A stretch of 64,000 bases of DNA from Chromobacterium amazonense. GTDB lineage: Bacteria > Pseudomonadota > Gammaproteobacteria > Burkholderiales > Chromobacteriaceae. The translations under genes and the position numbers were made by a program. This document shows, one piece after another, positions 1 to 11,209 of the stretch. The notes beneath the pieces are model-generated. The model was not told where the DNA came from, searched no databases, and was given only the letters and a program-made list of their open reading frames with translations. How positions within the stretch are numbered: position 1 is the stretch's first letter; each line of letters begins with the position of its first letter. Location of the stretch: positions 1-64,000 of the forward strand of contig NZ_MKCR01000009.1 of assembly GCF_001855565.1 (NCBI RefSeq), written 5' to 3'.

Positions 1-2458
<2,458 letters not shown>

Positions 2459-2580
2459 ATCATTTGAGTGGCTTAGCGAGGCTAAGTGACGAGAGTGGAT
2501 GTGCGAAGAACATCAAATACCGAATATTCAGAATCAGAGAGCGACTCTGGTTCAGGCTTCTTGCAGTTTGTACAGTTTAT

Positions 2581-2696
2581 GTCTGGTGGCCTTAGCGAGG
2601 TGGTCCCACGCCTTCCCATCCCGAACAGGATCGTGAAACGCCTTAGCGCCGATGATAGTGTGGCATTCGCCATGTGAAAGTAGGACACCGCCAGAC
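2581..2696 (+). rRNA. rrf: 5S ribosomal RNA
   Basis: A complete 5S rRNA of about 116 nucleotides. The 5' GTCTGGTGGC and 3' GCCAGAC ends pair to form helix I, and the internal CCCATCCCGAACAGGATCGTG block is typical of bacterial 5S. It lies 122 bp after the 23S end and is followed directly by a strong terminator, so it closes the rRNA operon. No tRNA follows it. Confidence 0.95.
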
Positions 2697-2708
2697 GCCC
2701 GATACGAC

Positions 2709-2740
2709 AAAGCCCAGCTCAACCGAGCTGGGCTTTGCGC
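2709..2740 (+). terminator. rRNA operon intrinsic terminator
   Basis: Perfect 12-bp stem AAAGCCCAGCTC / GAGCTGGGCTTT (2709-2720 and 2725-2736) with an AACC loop, directly after 5S rRNA. The T tract is short and interrupted (TTTGCGCTTTGCG), as is common for rRNA terminators. Confidence 0.85.
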
Positions 2741-2844
2741 TTTGCGCGCGCCGAATGCGCGACACCCGCCCCGACAGACACTGCCGGGGCTTTGGCGTTT
2801 ATAGCCGTCGCCCGTATCATGTTCGGATTGCGCCGGAGAATATG

Positions 2845-3891
2845 ATGACAAAAACGCTCAAAGTGGGACTACTTGGGTTTGGTTATGCTGGTTCGACATT
2901 TCATGCGCCGCTATTGCGAGCGGTGGATGGCATCGAGTTGGTAGCGGTGGCGTCCAGTCGGCCGGAGCAGGTGGCGGCGGTGTTGCCGAATGTTCAGGTT
3001 CATGCAAGCCCCGATGCCTTGTTGATGGCGCCGGACATCGATCTGGTGGTGATCGCCACGCCGAATGATAGCCACTTCCCCTTGGCTGAGGCGGCTTTGC
3101 GGGCTGGCAAGCATGTGGTCGTGGATAAGCCGTTCACATTGACGGCTGCCGAAGCGGAGCAGTTGGTCGAACTGGCGGGGCGGCTGGAGTTGCTGTTGTC
3201 GGTCTTTCATAACCGGCGCTGGGATGCCGACTTCCTGGCGATACAACAGCTAATAGCAGACGGACTGCTGGGCAGGGTAGTCCATTTTGAGTCGCATTTT
3301 GATCGCTATCGGCCTCAGGTGCGCCAGCGCTGGCGCGAGTCGACGAATGCGGGCGCGGGGCTATGGTATGACCTGGGACCGCATCTGCTGGATCAGGTTG
3401 TGCAGTTGTTTGGCCTGCCGCAAGCCATCTTGTTAGAGAAGGCGGCCCTGCGCGATGGCGCGCTTTCCGATGACTGGTTTCATGCGCTACTCCGCTATCC
3501 GGATAAGCGAGTCATGCTGCATGGCAGCGCGCTGGTGGCCGACGCCGGACCGCGCTTCATCATCCATGGCACGCAAGGCAGCTTCAGCAAATATGGCCTG
3601 GACCCGCAAGAAGAAGAGCTTAAGGCCGGAGGCATGCCGGGCAGCGCCGCTTGGGGCAGGGATGGCTTGCCTGGGCGTTTGGTGCTGGCGGATGGCGTGC
3701 CGCGCGAGCATGTCGGCCCTGCCGGCGACTATACGCGGTATTACTCCAGCGTACGCGATGCCCTGCTGCATGGCGCGGCTAACCCCGTGCCTGCAATACA
3801 AGCGTGGCAGATCATGGTTTTGCTGGAACTTGGCTGGCTCAGCGCGGACCAACAGCATTGGCAGACTGTCCCGGCAGCGTTGGCCTGTTAA
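2845..3891 (+). CDS. Gfo/Idh/MocA family NAD(P)-dependent oxidoreductase
   Basis: About 348 residues. The N terminus is a Rossmann fold with the dinucleotide loop GFGYAG at about residues 10-15. A VDKP motif near residue 95 replaces the family's usual EKP (catalytic lysine), and GLWYDLGPHLLDQ near 170 is the second family signature. Such enzymes oxidise or reduce sugar-like or cyclic alcohol substrates, and YdgJ/IolW-like members are the closest in layout. The substrate cannot be told from sequence. GGAG at 2835-2838 favours the ATG at 2845 over the overlapping one at 2842. It is monocistronic and meets the next gene tail to tail, with the stop codons overlapping. Confidence 0.85.
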   Translation: MTKTLKVGLLGFGYAGSTFHAPLLRAVDGIELVAVASSRPEQVAAVLPNVQVHASPDALLMAPDIDLVVIATPNDSHFPLAEAALRAGKHVVVDKPFTLTAAEAEQLVELAGRLELLLSVFHNRRWDADFLAIQQLIADGLLGRVVHFESHFDRYRPQVRQRWRESTNAGAGLWYDLGPHLLDQVVQLFGLPQAILLEKAALRDGALSDDWFHALLRYPDKRVMLHGSALVADAGPRFIIHGTQGSFSKYGLDPQEEELKAGGMPGSAAWGRDGLPGRLVLADGVPREHVGPAGDYTRYYSSVRDALLHGAANPVPAIQAWQIMVLLELGWLSADQQHWQTVPAALAC

Positions 3892-4223
3892 TTTTTGCCC
3901 TTCTTTTTGCCGCCGCCATCGCCGCTTGCGTGTTGAGCGGTGGCAATGACTTCCTCGGCGCTGATCGCCGCCTGTTGTTCCGGCGCGATTTCTGTCAGCA
4001 ACTGTTCCAGCAGCTTGCTGCGCGAGCTGATGTGGTGATCAAAGCGCCAGTCTTTCAGCAGATCGATGGCGACATCGAAGTAGCGCATGTCGATATCGTA
4101 TAGCTTGCTCAGGTCGAACGAGCGGCCCATTTCCAATGCGGCGGCCAGCTCTTTCAGGACATGCATTTGTTGCGGGTCGTGGCCTTCTTCGATGAAGCGG
4201 CGGATTTTCTTGGCGGCGTTCAT
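3888..4223 (-). CDS. Hypothetical protein, small charged cytosolic
   Basis: 111 residues with no signal peptide or membrane segment. The start at 4223 follows an AGGAAAAAAT ribosome site. The protein appears helical and ends in a Lys/Gly-rich tail (DGGGKKKGKN). The central part (FDLSKLYDIDMRYFDVAIDL) has a regular amphipathic pattern. I do not recognise a family. Codon use matches the neighbours, which supports a real gene. The stop overlaps the stop of the convergent oxidoreductase gene by four bases. Confidence 0.6.
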   Translation of the reverse strand: MNAAKKIRRFIEEGHDPQQMHVLKELAAALEMGRSFDLSKLYDIDMRYFDVAIDLLKDWRFDHHISSRSKLLEQLLTEIAPEQQAAISAEEVIATAQHASGDGGGKKKGKN

Positions 4224-4475
4224 ATTTTTTCCTGTCTGTTGGCGCGATGTTGACGGACGAGTCCGGTCAAGCGCCTGTAATGATCGTCGGCTCTTGCACG
4301 GCGCGTCAACCTCGCCTTGCTTTGCTGTGGGGGATTGTCGCATGCGGACGAATTCCGCTCTGTGTTTATGCTTATTGAATTTGGCGGTGCGCTGACATAT
4401 TTTCATTCATCTATAGTCACCGCTGATTGTGCCGATTGCTTGCCGTCTTTCGAGTGTTTCTAAAGGAGAAGTCCC

Positions 4476-5216
4476 ATGAAGCAACAAGAAGTGCGTAGCC
4501 GTGCCTTTGCCATGCCCTTGACCAGCCCGGCGTTTCCTCCTGGGCCGTACCGTTTCGTCAATCGGGAGTACATGGTCATCACGTATCGCACGGATCCGGC
4601 GGCGATTCAGGCCATCTTGCCAGAGCCGCTGCAGGCAACCGAGCCGGTGGTCAAGTATGAATTCATCCGCATGCCCGATTCCACTGGCTTTGGCGACTAT
4701 ACCGAGAGCGGGCAGGTGATCCCGGTCAGCTTCCGCGGCGCGCAAGGCAGCTATGTCCATTCGATGTTTCTGGATGACCATCCTCCTATTGCCGGCGGCC
4801 GCGAACTATGGGGCTTTCCAAAAAAGGCGGGCCATCCGCGGCTGGAAGTACAGCGGGAAACGCTGATCGGCACCCTGGATTTCGGGCCCTTGCGCATCGC
4901 CACCGGCACCATGGGCTACAAGTACGAGGCACTGGATCACGCGGCCTTGCAACAGAGCATGGCGGAACCGAATTTCCTCTTGAAGATCATTCCGCATGTG
5001 GACGGCACGCCGCGCATCTGCGAGTTGGTGCGCTATCACACCACGGATGTGACGATCAAAGGCGCCTGGAGCGCGCCGGGCGCGCTGGAGCTGCATCCGC
5101 ATGCGCTGGCGCCGGTGGCCGAGCTGCCTGTGCTGGAAGTGTTGTCGGCGCGTCACTTCATCTGTGATCTGACACTGGATCTGGGCACGGTGGTCTTCGA
5201 TTATCTGCAGCAATAG
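4476..5216 (+). CDS. adc: Acetoacetate decarboxylase
   Basis: 246 residues, full length for the family. It decarboxylates acetoacetate to acetone and CO2 through a Schiff base. The active-site segment [12 protein letters not shown] carries Lys116, which matches the Schiff-base lysine of the clostridial enzyme (Lys115), followed by Lys117, the neighbour known to sit beside it. Arg, Glu and hydrophobic residues around [11 protein letters not shown] also fit. A good AAGGAG lies 8 bp before the ATG. It stands alone, without CoA-transferase genes next to it, so the source of acetoacetate is not shown here. A Chromobacterium enzyme of this family has been studied structurally. Confidence 0.93.
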   Translation: MKQQEVRSRAFAMPLTSPAFPPGPYRFVNREYMVITYRTDPAAIQAILPEPLQATEPVVKYEFIRMPDSTGFGDYTESGQVIPVSFRGAQGSYVHSMFLDDHPPIAGGRELWGFPKKAGHPRLEVQRETLIGTLDFGPLRIATGTMGYKYEALDHAALQQSMAEPNFLLKIIPHVDGTPRICELVRYHTTDVTIKGAWSAPGALELHPHALAPVAELPVLEVLSARHFICDLTLDLGTVVFDYLQQ

Positions 5217-5324
5217 CGCGGCATGTTTTGTGAATGAATATTCACATTCTCTAACATATGGATACAGACCAAATCCGCTTCGACCCTTAAGCTCCGTTTT
5301 CCGATTCATTGCAGGAAAATGGAA

Positions 5325-5621
5325 ATGAAGTCAGTTTTTGCGGTTGCTGGCATGGCGCTGGCTCTGCTGTCCGCAGTGGCCAGCGCCGATTCGTCAACAG
5401 GCGCCATCGTCGGAGGGGCCTTGGGCGGCGCGGCCGGGGCGGCTGTCGGTCACTCGGTTGGCGGGCGCGATGGCGCCATCATCGGTGGCGCGATTGGCGG
5501 GGGGGCCGGCGCGGCGCTGGGACATGACTACGGCCGCGAGCAGCAAGGCAAGCGGCAAGACAAGCCCGGGCACAAGCACGGCAAGCACCACAAGCATCAT
5601 AAGCATCATAAGCATCATTGA
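5325..5621 (+). CDS. Secreted/periplasmic glycine-zipper protein with His-rich tail
   Basis: 98 residues. A signal peptide (MKSVFAVAGMALALLSAVASA) is followed by a glycine-zipper region (about residues 25-65, with repeated GGALGG, GAAVGH, GGAIGGG), which usually packs as paired helices in or at a membrane. The C terminus is a Lys/His-rich tail ending in repeated KHH units. The DNA for this tail is a perfect 9-bp repeat, AAGCATCAT, at 5592-5618 (three copies). Metal binding by the histidines is plausible but only inferred. The ATG at 5325 has better spacing from AGGAAA than the one at 5319. Confidence 0.7.
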   Translation: MKSVFAVAGMALALLSAVASADSSTGAIVGGALGGAAGAAVGHSVGGRDGAIIGGAIGGGAGAALGHDYGREQQGKRQDKPGHKHGKHHKHHKHHKHH

Positions 5622-5711
5622 CGGAGTGGCTTGCCATGCATGCCTGGCGCTGGTCTTTGTTTCATCGCAGTGGGTGCCGCCTGGCGAATGAAGCGGATCG
5701 CGTCTAATAGT

Positions 5712-5745
5712 AAAACGGCCATCTCTCAGAGATGGCCGTTTTCTA
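5712..5745. terminator. Bidirectional intrinsic terminator
   Basis: The stem AAAACGGCCATCT / AGATGGCCGTTTT (arms at about 5712-5724 and 5730-5742) is flanked by A and T tracts. It lies between the convergent glycine-zipper gene and the sedolisin gene and can serve both. Confidence 0.85.
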
Positions 5746-5758
5746 TTGTGGCCGCTAA

Positions 5759-7675
5759 TTAGAACCAGAAGTAGCGATGCAAGGCGGCGTCCAGATTGGC
5801 GACGTCGGGCACGCCTACGCCGGTGGCCTGGTTATAACCGCGATGCGCGTTGTAGCCCCAGTTGTCGCCGGCGGTGATTTCGCGCAGCGGCGCTCCGTGA
5901 TGGCCGTGCCCGTGATAGGCATGGCCGGTTGCCAAGAGGCCGTACAGCGAGAAGTTCAGCAAGCCGAGACGTCCACCCATCGACTGATTCAACAGCGCGG
6001 TGATGCCCGCCAGCTGCGGCGCGACGAAGCTGGTGCCGCCGTTGTTGCTCAAGACGGAGAAGCCGGTTTTGCTGGAGGTGTAGTACACCACGTAGCCCGT
6101 TTCCGGGTCGCCGTTCATCGAGATATCTGGCACGTTGCGGCCTTTGAAGTTGGCCGGGACGGACGCGATCACTTGCGGAGGATTCTGGCTGTTGTCCACC
6201 AGCTGCTGGCCTGCCGGCGTGCTTTGCATGCCCGGCACCCAATACTGATAGAACGGACGGCTGATGAAGCCGCTGACGCCGCCGCCGCCGCCCACTGGGA
6301 AAGTGCCGCATGCCACCGGATCCTTGCCCAGCGCCTGGCACAGGCCGTTAAGGTAGTCCCAGCCCCAGGCGCGCTCGCGTGGAATCTTGACCTGCATGGC
6401 CTTGCCATTCGGGTGGAAAGTCAGGGTCGAGGGAACCGTGGTGGCGCCCGCCGCCGTGATGAATTGCTGGTTGGCCGGGCTATCCACCGACAACACCTTG
6501 CTGTACTGCGGCAGCGGCGCTGCTCGGTTCACGTCATAGGCGCCGGCGTCGCCGGCTGCGGCGAACATGGTCTGGCCTTGCAGGGCGGCTTGCAGGAACA
6601 AGTCATGGTAGGCCTGCAGCACATTGCTGGTTTGGCCATTGACTGGATTGGCCGCCTGGGCCTGCTGGTCGAACCATTCCCATTCGCCCCAGCTGACCGA
6701 CAAGGTATCGGCGGTGTTCGATTCAATCGCCTGGGCGAAAGCGTCGACGAAACCCTGGGTGGTGTTGGGCGCCTGATAGACGATGATCTTGGCGTCCGGC
6801 GCGATGCCGCCCGATTGCTCTACGTCCAGCGTGGTTTCGTCGGAGCCAGCGTCATCGCTGGGCGCGCCCGGGCCGCCATCGATGTTGACCACGTTCAGAC
6901 GGTTCGGGTCGGTATTCAGGCCGATCTGGCTCCAGTACTGGAAGGCGTCGGCAGGCGTGAAGCTGGCCAGGGTCACGATGCCGATGGTGGCGCCTTTGCC
7001 ATGGATGCCCTGATTGTACAGCGGCGTGATGTTGTAATAGCGGGCCAGGTCGGTGACGGTCCATTGTCCCGGCGCGTTGCCGCCGGTGACGGTGCCGCTG
7101 GTCTTGCCGGCGGCCGGTTGCAGATGGCTGGGCAGTTGGCGCAGGTGCGGCCGGAAGTGCGGACGGCTATCCAGACCGATCACTGCCTGCACATCGCTTA
7201 GATCGACGCTGGGCGTGCCGGCGCGTACCGGGGCGATATAGCGGGACACGCCAGCTTGGGCGGTGGTTTTGTTTTGGAATACATGGACTTCAGCGCCGAA
7301 GGCCTTCTGCACGGTGGCGGCCGGCCCGCTGACCTGCAACAGCGCGCTGCCTATGCGCTTGACGCTGAGCCCGGCGGCCTGCAGCCGCGCGCTGATTCGG
7401 GCCACGGTGGCATCGCTCGGAGCGAAGCGGGCGCGGAACTCGGCCGGCGTCAGGAATTTGTGGTAGTTCGGACTGGCCGGGCTGTGAGCCTCTTGCAGAT
7501 AGCGGGTGGCGGCGTCGCGGTCGCGCAGGTTCAGCGCTAGCGTCACTGTCAGTTTCTGCGCCGGCGCGGCTTGCTCCACTTTGCCCAGATCCTGCGCCGT
7601 CGCCGCCATCGCGCCGGAGGAGGCGACGGCGGTCAGGGCGGCAACCAACATTTTTATTGTGAATGCTTTGGCCAT
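5759..7675 (-). CDS. Secreted sedolisin-type (S53) serine-carboxyl peptidase
   Basis: 638 residues. The signal peptide is at 1-24, followed by an activation prodomain at about 30-175 (pro-kumamolisin type) and the catalytic domain at about 200-638. Catalytic residues are visible: Glu280 and Asp284 in SDETTLDVE, the oxyanion Asp376 in AAGDAG, and the nucleophile Ser549 in NNGGTSFVAP. A calcium-site-like segment, YNQATGVGVPD, lies near the C terminus. Family members are subtilisin-fold proteases active in acid and process themselves. An upstream ATG at 7813 was rejected, because the chosen start gives a clean signal peptide and has AAGGAG 10 bp before it. Confidence 0.92.
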   Translation of the reverse strand: MAKAFTIKMLVAALTAVASSGAMAATAQDLGKVEQAAPAQKLTVTLALNLRDRDAATRYLQEAHSPASPNYHKFLTPAEFRARFAPSDATVARISARLQAAGLSVKRIGSALLQVSGPAATVQKAFGAEVHVFQNKTTAQAGVSRYIAPVRAGTPSVDLSDVQAVIGLDSRPHFRPHLRQLPSHLQPAAGKTSGTVTGGNAPGQWTVTDLARYYNITPLYNQGIHGKGATIGIVTLASFTPADAFQYWSQIGLNTDPNRLNVVNIDGGPGAPSDDAGSDETTLDVEQSGGIAPDAKIIVYQAPNTTQGFVDAFAQAIESNTADTLSVSWGEWEWFDQQAQAANPVNGQTSNVLQAYHDLFLQAALQGQTMFAAAGDAGAYDVNRAAPLPQYSKVLSVDSPANQQFITAAGATTVPSTLTFHPNGKAMQVKIPRERAWGWDYLNGLCQALGKDPVACGTFPVGGGGGVSGFISRPFYQYWVPGMQSTPAGQQLVDNSQNPPQVIASVPANFKGRNVPDISMNGDPETGYVVYYTSSKTGFSVLSNNGGTSFVAPQLAGITALLNQSMGGRLGLLNFSLYGLLATGHAYHGHGHHGAPLREITAGDNWGYNAHRGYNQATGVGVPDVANLDAALHRYFWF

Positions 7676-8029
7676 GCTTTTATTTCTCCTTTGGGGGAGG
7701 GCTGTGCGTGGGCCGGGTGGGCGCCGCGCCGCCTTCCTGATGATTGCGCTCTCTGGGCATGGGGCCGGTAAGGCAGGAAGTGGCCACAAGGTATTTGGCG
7801 CTTTTTGATCCAATTTGAATAAATTGGCGAGACCAGTATAAGAATGGCGAATTGCGTCAAGTTAAGTGTTTTTGTAACGTTCTGTGTATCGTTTATGTCA
7901 TCGAGATTGATTTAAGGCTTTGATTATTAAAATAAATAGCAAGCGCTTTCAATGTACTTTTTAGCTTGATGGCGCCGGTCTGCCGGCAATACGGTGGTGA
8001 AAGCGCGCCATTATTGATGGCTTCTCATG
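7676..8029. other. Intergenic region upstream of the sedolisin gene
   Basis: An A+T-rich stretch with no convincing gene. On the minus strand a -10-like TATACT lies at 7840-7835. Just after the expected start point is a perfect inverted repeat, CCAATTT-GAAT-AAATTGG, at 7810-7827, which could be an operator or a 5' UTR hairpin for the protease gene. The rest (7850-8029) shows nothing I can assign. Confidence 0.35.
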
Positions 8030-8185
8030 ATGGCGGCGCAGATTTGGATGGGGCAGACTATCCATTGCAAGCCTGTGGAGGGGCGTAGTGTGCAGTACAA
8101 TGAAAATGCGCTTGCGCTCTTGCAGCGTCTCAATGCCGATGAGGCGTCATGGCGGGCGTCAGAAATCGGTTCCGGCGACGACTAA
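8030..8185 (+). CDS. Possible small ORF upstream of moaA
   Basis: A 51-codon frame from ATG 8030, or a 31-codon one from GTG 8090. The GTG is preceded by a strong GGAGGGG at 8077-8083. The predicted C-terminal part (NENALALLQRLNADEASW) reads like ordinary protein. Its TAA at 8183-8185 touches an ATG at 8186 that is in frame with moaA. It may be a real small protein or a translated leader coupling to moaA. No family is recognised and it could be fortuitous. Confidence 0.25.
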   Translation: MAAQIWMGQTIHCKPVEGRSVQYNENALALLQRLNADEASWRASEIGSGDD

Positions 8186-8218
8186 ATGACACAGTGTGGA
8201 GCAAGGCTTGGAGAGAGC

Positions 8219-9193
8219 ATGTTGATTGACCGTTTCGGCCGAGCCATCGAATATCTGCGGCTATCGGTGACCGATCGTTGCGATCTGCGTTGCAGTTATT
8301 GCCTGCCGAAGGGCTTCAAGCATTTCGAGGAGCCGGCGCATTGGCTGACTTTCGACGAGATCGAGCGGGTAGTGGCCGTGTTCGCCCGGCTGGGCACCCG
8401 CCGCTTGCGCTTGACCGGCGGTGAGCCGCTTTTGCGGCGCGATTTGCCTCTACTGGCTGCCCGGCTGGCGGCGCTGCCCGGCCTGGAGGATTTGTCGCTG
8501 AGCACCAACGGCACCCAGTTGCCGCGCCATGCCGAGGCGCTGTACGCCGCCGGGGTGCGCCGCTTGAATTTGAGCCTGGATTCGCTGCGCCGCGACTGCG
8601 TGGAGCAGATCACCGGCAGCGACAACCTGCCGCGGGTGATGGAAGGCCTGATGGCGGCCAAGGCGGCCGGTTTTTCGCCGATCAAGATCAATATGGTGGC
8701 GATGCGCGGTGTCAATGAGCAGGACATCGACGCCATGGTGGCGTTTTGCATCGAGCACGGGCTGATCCTGCGTCTGATCGAGACCATGCCGATGGGCGAC
8801 ACCGGCCGCGCCACCCAGTACCTCGATTTGCAGCCGGTGCTGAAGCGCCTGTGCGCCAGTTACGATCTGGTGGAGCAGGCCAAGACGCTGGGCGGCGGGC
8901 CTGCCCGTTACTGGGGCCGCCGCGACGGCAGTTTCTCTCTGGGCGTGATCACGCCCATCTCGCAACACTTCTGCACGACGTGCAACCGGGTGCGGCTATC
9001 GGTGGATGGCACGCTGTATATGTGCCTGGGGCAGGAAGAGAAAATGGAGCTGCGGCCCTTGCTGCGCGGCGGCATCGACGATGCCGGCCTGGAGGCCGCG
9101 ATCCGTCAGGCGATAGAGCTGAAGCCGGAGCGGCATGAATTCCGCGAGCAGCCGCAAAAACTGGTCCGCTTCATGTCGATGACCGGCGGTTGA
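8219..9193 (+). CDS. moaA: GTP 3',8-cyclase MoaA (molybdenum cofactor biosynthesis)
   Basis: 324 residues. This radical-SAM enzyme performs the first step of molybdopterin synthesis, GTP to 3',8-cyclo-GTP, together with MoaC. The N-terminal cluster CxxxCxxC is Cys21, Cys25 and Cys28. The second cluster is seen in CTTCNRVRLSVDG plus the cysteine in MCLG. The chain ends in the Gly-Gly (MTGG) needed for activity. The start at 8219 has GGAG 5 bp upstream. An in-frame ATG at 8186 would add 11 residues not typical of the family. No other moa genes are adjacent. Confidence 0.95.
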   Translation: MLIDRFGRAIEYLRLSVTDRCDLRCSYCLPKGFKHFEEPAHWLTFDEIERVVAVFARLGTRRLRLTGGEPLLRRDLPLLAARLAALPGLEDLSLSTNGTQLPRHAEALYAAGVRRLNLSLDSLRRDCVEQITGSDNLPRVMEGLMAAKAAGFSPIKINMVAMRGVNEQDIDAMVAFCIEHGLILRLIETMPMGDTGRATQYLDLQPVLKRLCASYDLVEQAKTLGGGPARYWGRRDGSFSLGVITPISQHFCTTCNRVRLSVDGTLYMCLGQEEKMELRPLLRGGIDDAGLEAAIRQAIELKPERHEFREQPQKLVRFMSMTGG

Positions 9194-9199
9194 GTTCGC

Positions 9200-9724
9200 T
9201 CAGCGCTCTTGTATCGCCCGCCGATGGCGGCGGAACACCCACTTTTCCCAAAGCAGATGCGTGTCGGTGTCGAACGATTCGTGGATGTCGGCCGTCAGCA
9301 GATAATCGCGTTCGCCTGCGGGCTGATTGCTGGCGATGACGCCGCAGAGGCATAGGCTGAGCGCGGAGTCCGGATTGGGATGCAGGCGCAGCAGCAGGCG
9401 CTGCCCGGGCTGCCAATTCTGCTGATCGCGCCAGGCTATGCTGTTCAAGCCGAGCCGGCAAGGCGTATTGTTTGGACGATCCGGATGCCGTTCCAGCAGG
9501 GAAACCTCCAGCGCCAGATCCAGCTTGGCCTCCAGCCGCAGCATCACGGGGTTGCTGTCGTCAGGGGTTTCCGTCGGCGCCGCCAGCACGCGCAGGGATA
9601 GCCTGGTTTCACGTTGCATGCGCGGCGGGTATTCCCCGTCCAATGCCTGGGCCGCCAGAGGCAGTTCGGCATCGAAGCTGACGGTGTCCAGTTGCGGCAG
9701 ATCGGCCGCGGAGGGAGCTTGCAT
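9200..9724 (-). CDS. Hypothetical protein, possibly PilZ-like
   Basis: 174 residues, cytosolic, with no signal or membrane segment. It contains beta-rich segments (TRLSLRVLAAP, AKLDLALEVSLLERH, CRLGLNSIAWRD, QRLLLRLHPNP) followed by a C-terminal HLLWEKWVFRRHRRA. The layout resembles some degenerate PilZ-type beta-barrel proteins, but the RxxxR and DxSxxG motifs for c-di-GMP are not clearly present, so this is only a suggestion. It starts 9 bp after the serB stop on the same strand and probably forms an operon with it. It converges on moaA with a 6-bp gap. Confidence 0.55.
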   Translation of the reverse strand: MQAPSAADLPQLDTVSFDAELPLAAQALDGEYPPRMQRETRLSLRVLAAPTETPDDSNPVMLRLEAKLDLALEVSLLERHPDRPNNTPCRLGLNSIAWRDQQNWQPGQRLLLRLHPNPDSALSLCLCGVIASNQPAGERDYLLTADIHESFDTDTHLLWEKWVFRRHRRAIQER

Positions 9725-9733
9725 GGCGCGTAC

Positions 9734-10582
9734 TCAGAGGAAAAATTGCGGGATGACATCCAGGCCGCCGTACTCGACCGCCAGATCCGCCTCGGCGCCG
9801 ACGCGCGGTTTGGCGTGATAGGCGATGCCGACGCCGGCCTCGCGCAGCATGGGCAGGTCGTTGGCGCCGTCGCCCACCGCCAGCACTTGATCCGGACGCA
9901 GGCCCAGGCGTTCGCGCGCGGCGATCAGCAGGCGCCGCTTGGTTTCGGCATCGACGATGCCGCCCAGCACGCGGCCGGTCAGCTTGCCATCGATGACTTC
10001 CAGCTGGTTGGCATGCGCTTCGTCCAGGCCCAGTTCCGCTTTCAGCCGGTCGGTGAAATAGGTGAAGCCGCCGGATACCAGCAGCGTCCGAATGCCAGCC
10101 TCGCGGCAGGCCGCCAACAATTGCGGCGCGCCGGGATTCAGCCGCAGCTGCTGTTCATACACCTCCTGCAGCGCGGCCTCCGGCAGGCCTGCCAGCAAAG
10201 CCACGCGCTCCCGCAGTGCCGCGGAAAAATCCAACTCTCCGCGCATCGCGCGCTCGGTGATTTCCGCCACTTGCGGCTTGATGCCCTTGAGGTCGGCGAT
10301 TTCGTCGATGCATTCGATGCTGATCAACGTGGAGTCCATATCGGACACCAGCAGGCCGAAATCGGCAAAACGGCGCTCGCTGTCGACCAGGCCCGCATCG
10401 CAACGATGTTGCCGGCACAGGCCCAGCAGATCCGACTTCTGTTCGCCTGCTACGCCATCCAGGCGGATGACGCCTTGGCGGGTGAGGTCGATTCGGCTGG
10501 TTTGCGCCAGGCGGGCGAGGTCATCGATAAAGGGGGCGTCGGCATGCGCGGCGACGACGGCCAGGGTTTGCTGTGTGCTCAT
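9734..10582 (-). CDS. serB: Phosphoserine phosphatase SerB
   Basis: 282 residues. It catalyses the last step of serine synthesis, O-phospho-L-serine to L-serine. The HAD-family catalytic motif is DMDSTL (nucleophile and acid aspartates), with LVSGGFT as motif II, a later lysine, and GDGANDLPML as motif IV. The N-terminal ~70 residues form the ACT-like regulatory part common in bacterial SerB. Its initiator ATG at 10582 lacks a strong Shine-Dalgarno sequence. The downstream gene is nine bases away. Confidence 0.93.
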   Translation of the reverse strand: MSTQQTLAVVAAHADAPFIDDLARLAQTSRIDLTRQGVIRLDGVAGEQKSDLLGLCRQHRCDAGLVDSERRFADFGLLVSDMDSTLISIECIDEIADLKGIKPQVAEITERAMRGELDFSAALRERVALLAGLPEAALQEVYEQQLRLNPGAPQLLAACREAGIRTLLVSGGFTYFTDRLKAELGLDEAHANQLEVIDGKLTGRVLGGIVDAETKRRLLIAARERLGLRPDQVLAVGDGANDLPMLREAGVGIAYHAKPRVGAEADLAVEYGGLDVIPQFFL

Positions 10583-10732
10583 GTAGTGCGATCGGCATCA
10601 AGGTGGTTGCTTTGATTATGCCATGACTTGCGCCGCTTGCCCTGCTGGCAGTCGTGCCGACGCTGGATTCGCTGCCTTGCTTGCGGCGAGACGCCTTGTC
10701 CAAGGCACCTCGTAGAGGGAAGCGCGCAGTTT

Positions 10733-11209
10733 TCAGCCGCTGCCTGAGTTGGGGCAATGCCGTTGCAGCCAGCGCTTGAGCCAAGCGTCCAACGACAGCA
10801 GGCCGGGGCCGAAGGCCAGCAGCACCAGGATTTGCGCGCCCCAGAAATAATGAAACTGGCGCGTGGCTTCGGTCAGGCCGGGATAGCTGATCACCGCCAC
10901 CGCATTGAGGATGAACAAGCCGGCGGCGGCAAAGCGCCCGCCCAGTCCCAGCACCAGCAGGCTGGACAGGCCCAGCTCGCCGCAGGTGGCCATGATGGCC
11001 GCGACATTCGGCGGCAATACCGGCACATGGTATTCGTCGGTGAACAAGGCCAGAGTGATGTCCCAGTCGGCGATCTTGGTCAGGCCGGAGCTGAAGAACA
11101 CATGGGCGATCCACAGCCGCAGCAACACCAGCACCAGCGGTTGCAGCAGGTCGCCGGCGCGGATCAGCAGGCGATAGGCGCAGAAGGCGGATTTGAGCAC
11201 GTGATTCAT
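10733..11209 (-). CDS. bufD: DoxX-family membrane protein of bufferin operon (BufD)
   Basis: 158 residues with four predicted membrane helices (about residues 22-40, 60-85, 90-110, 120-145), typical of DoxX. DoxX proteins are regular members of DUF692/DUF2063/DUF2282 copper-peptide loci, where they are named BufD. Their exact role, perhaps electron supply or handling of the peptide at the membrane, is not settled. It overlaps the bufC stop by four bases (ATGA), so it is translationally coupled. It is the last gene of the operon. No clear terminator follows. Confidence 0.82.
   Translation of the reverse strand: MNHVLKSAFCAYRLLIRAGDLLQPLVLVLLRLWIAHVFFSSGLTKIADWDITLALFTDEYHVPVLPPNVAAIMATCGELGLSSLLVLGLGGRFAAAGLFILNAVAVISYPGLTEATRQFHYFWGAQILVLLAFGPGLLSLDAWLKRWLQRHCPNSGSG

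Noticed and set aside
5592-5618. Three AAGCATCAT repeats as a possible CRISPR or regulatory repeat
   Set aside because: They are in frame and encode the KHH tail. There are no spacers.
5777-7201. 474-codon plus-strand frame opposite the sedolisin gene
   Set aside because: Antisense shadow caused by G+C-rich codon bias. The minus-strand frame has the complete S53 motifs.
7676-8029. Quorum-sensing (CviR/lux-type) boxes near the secreted hydrolase genes
   Set aside because: No CTG-N10-CAG type palindrome of adequate quality was found upstream of the sedolisin, M35 protease or glucoamylase genes.
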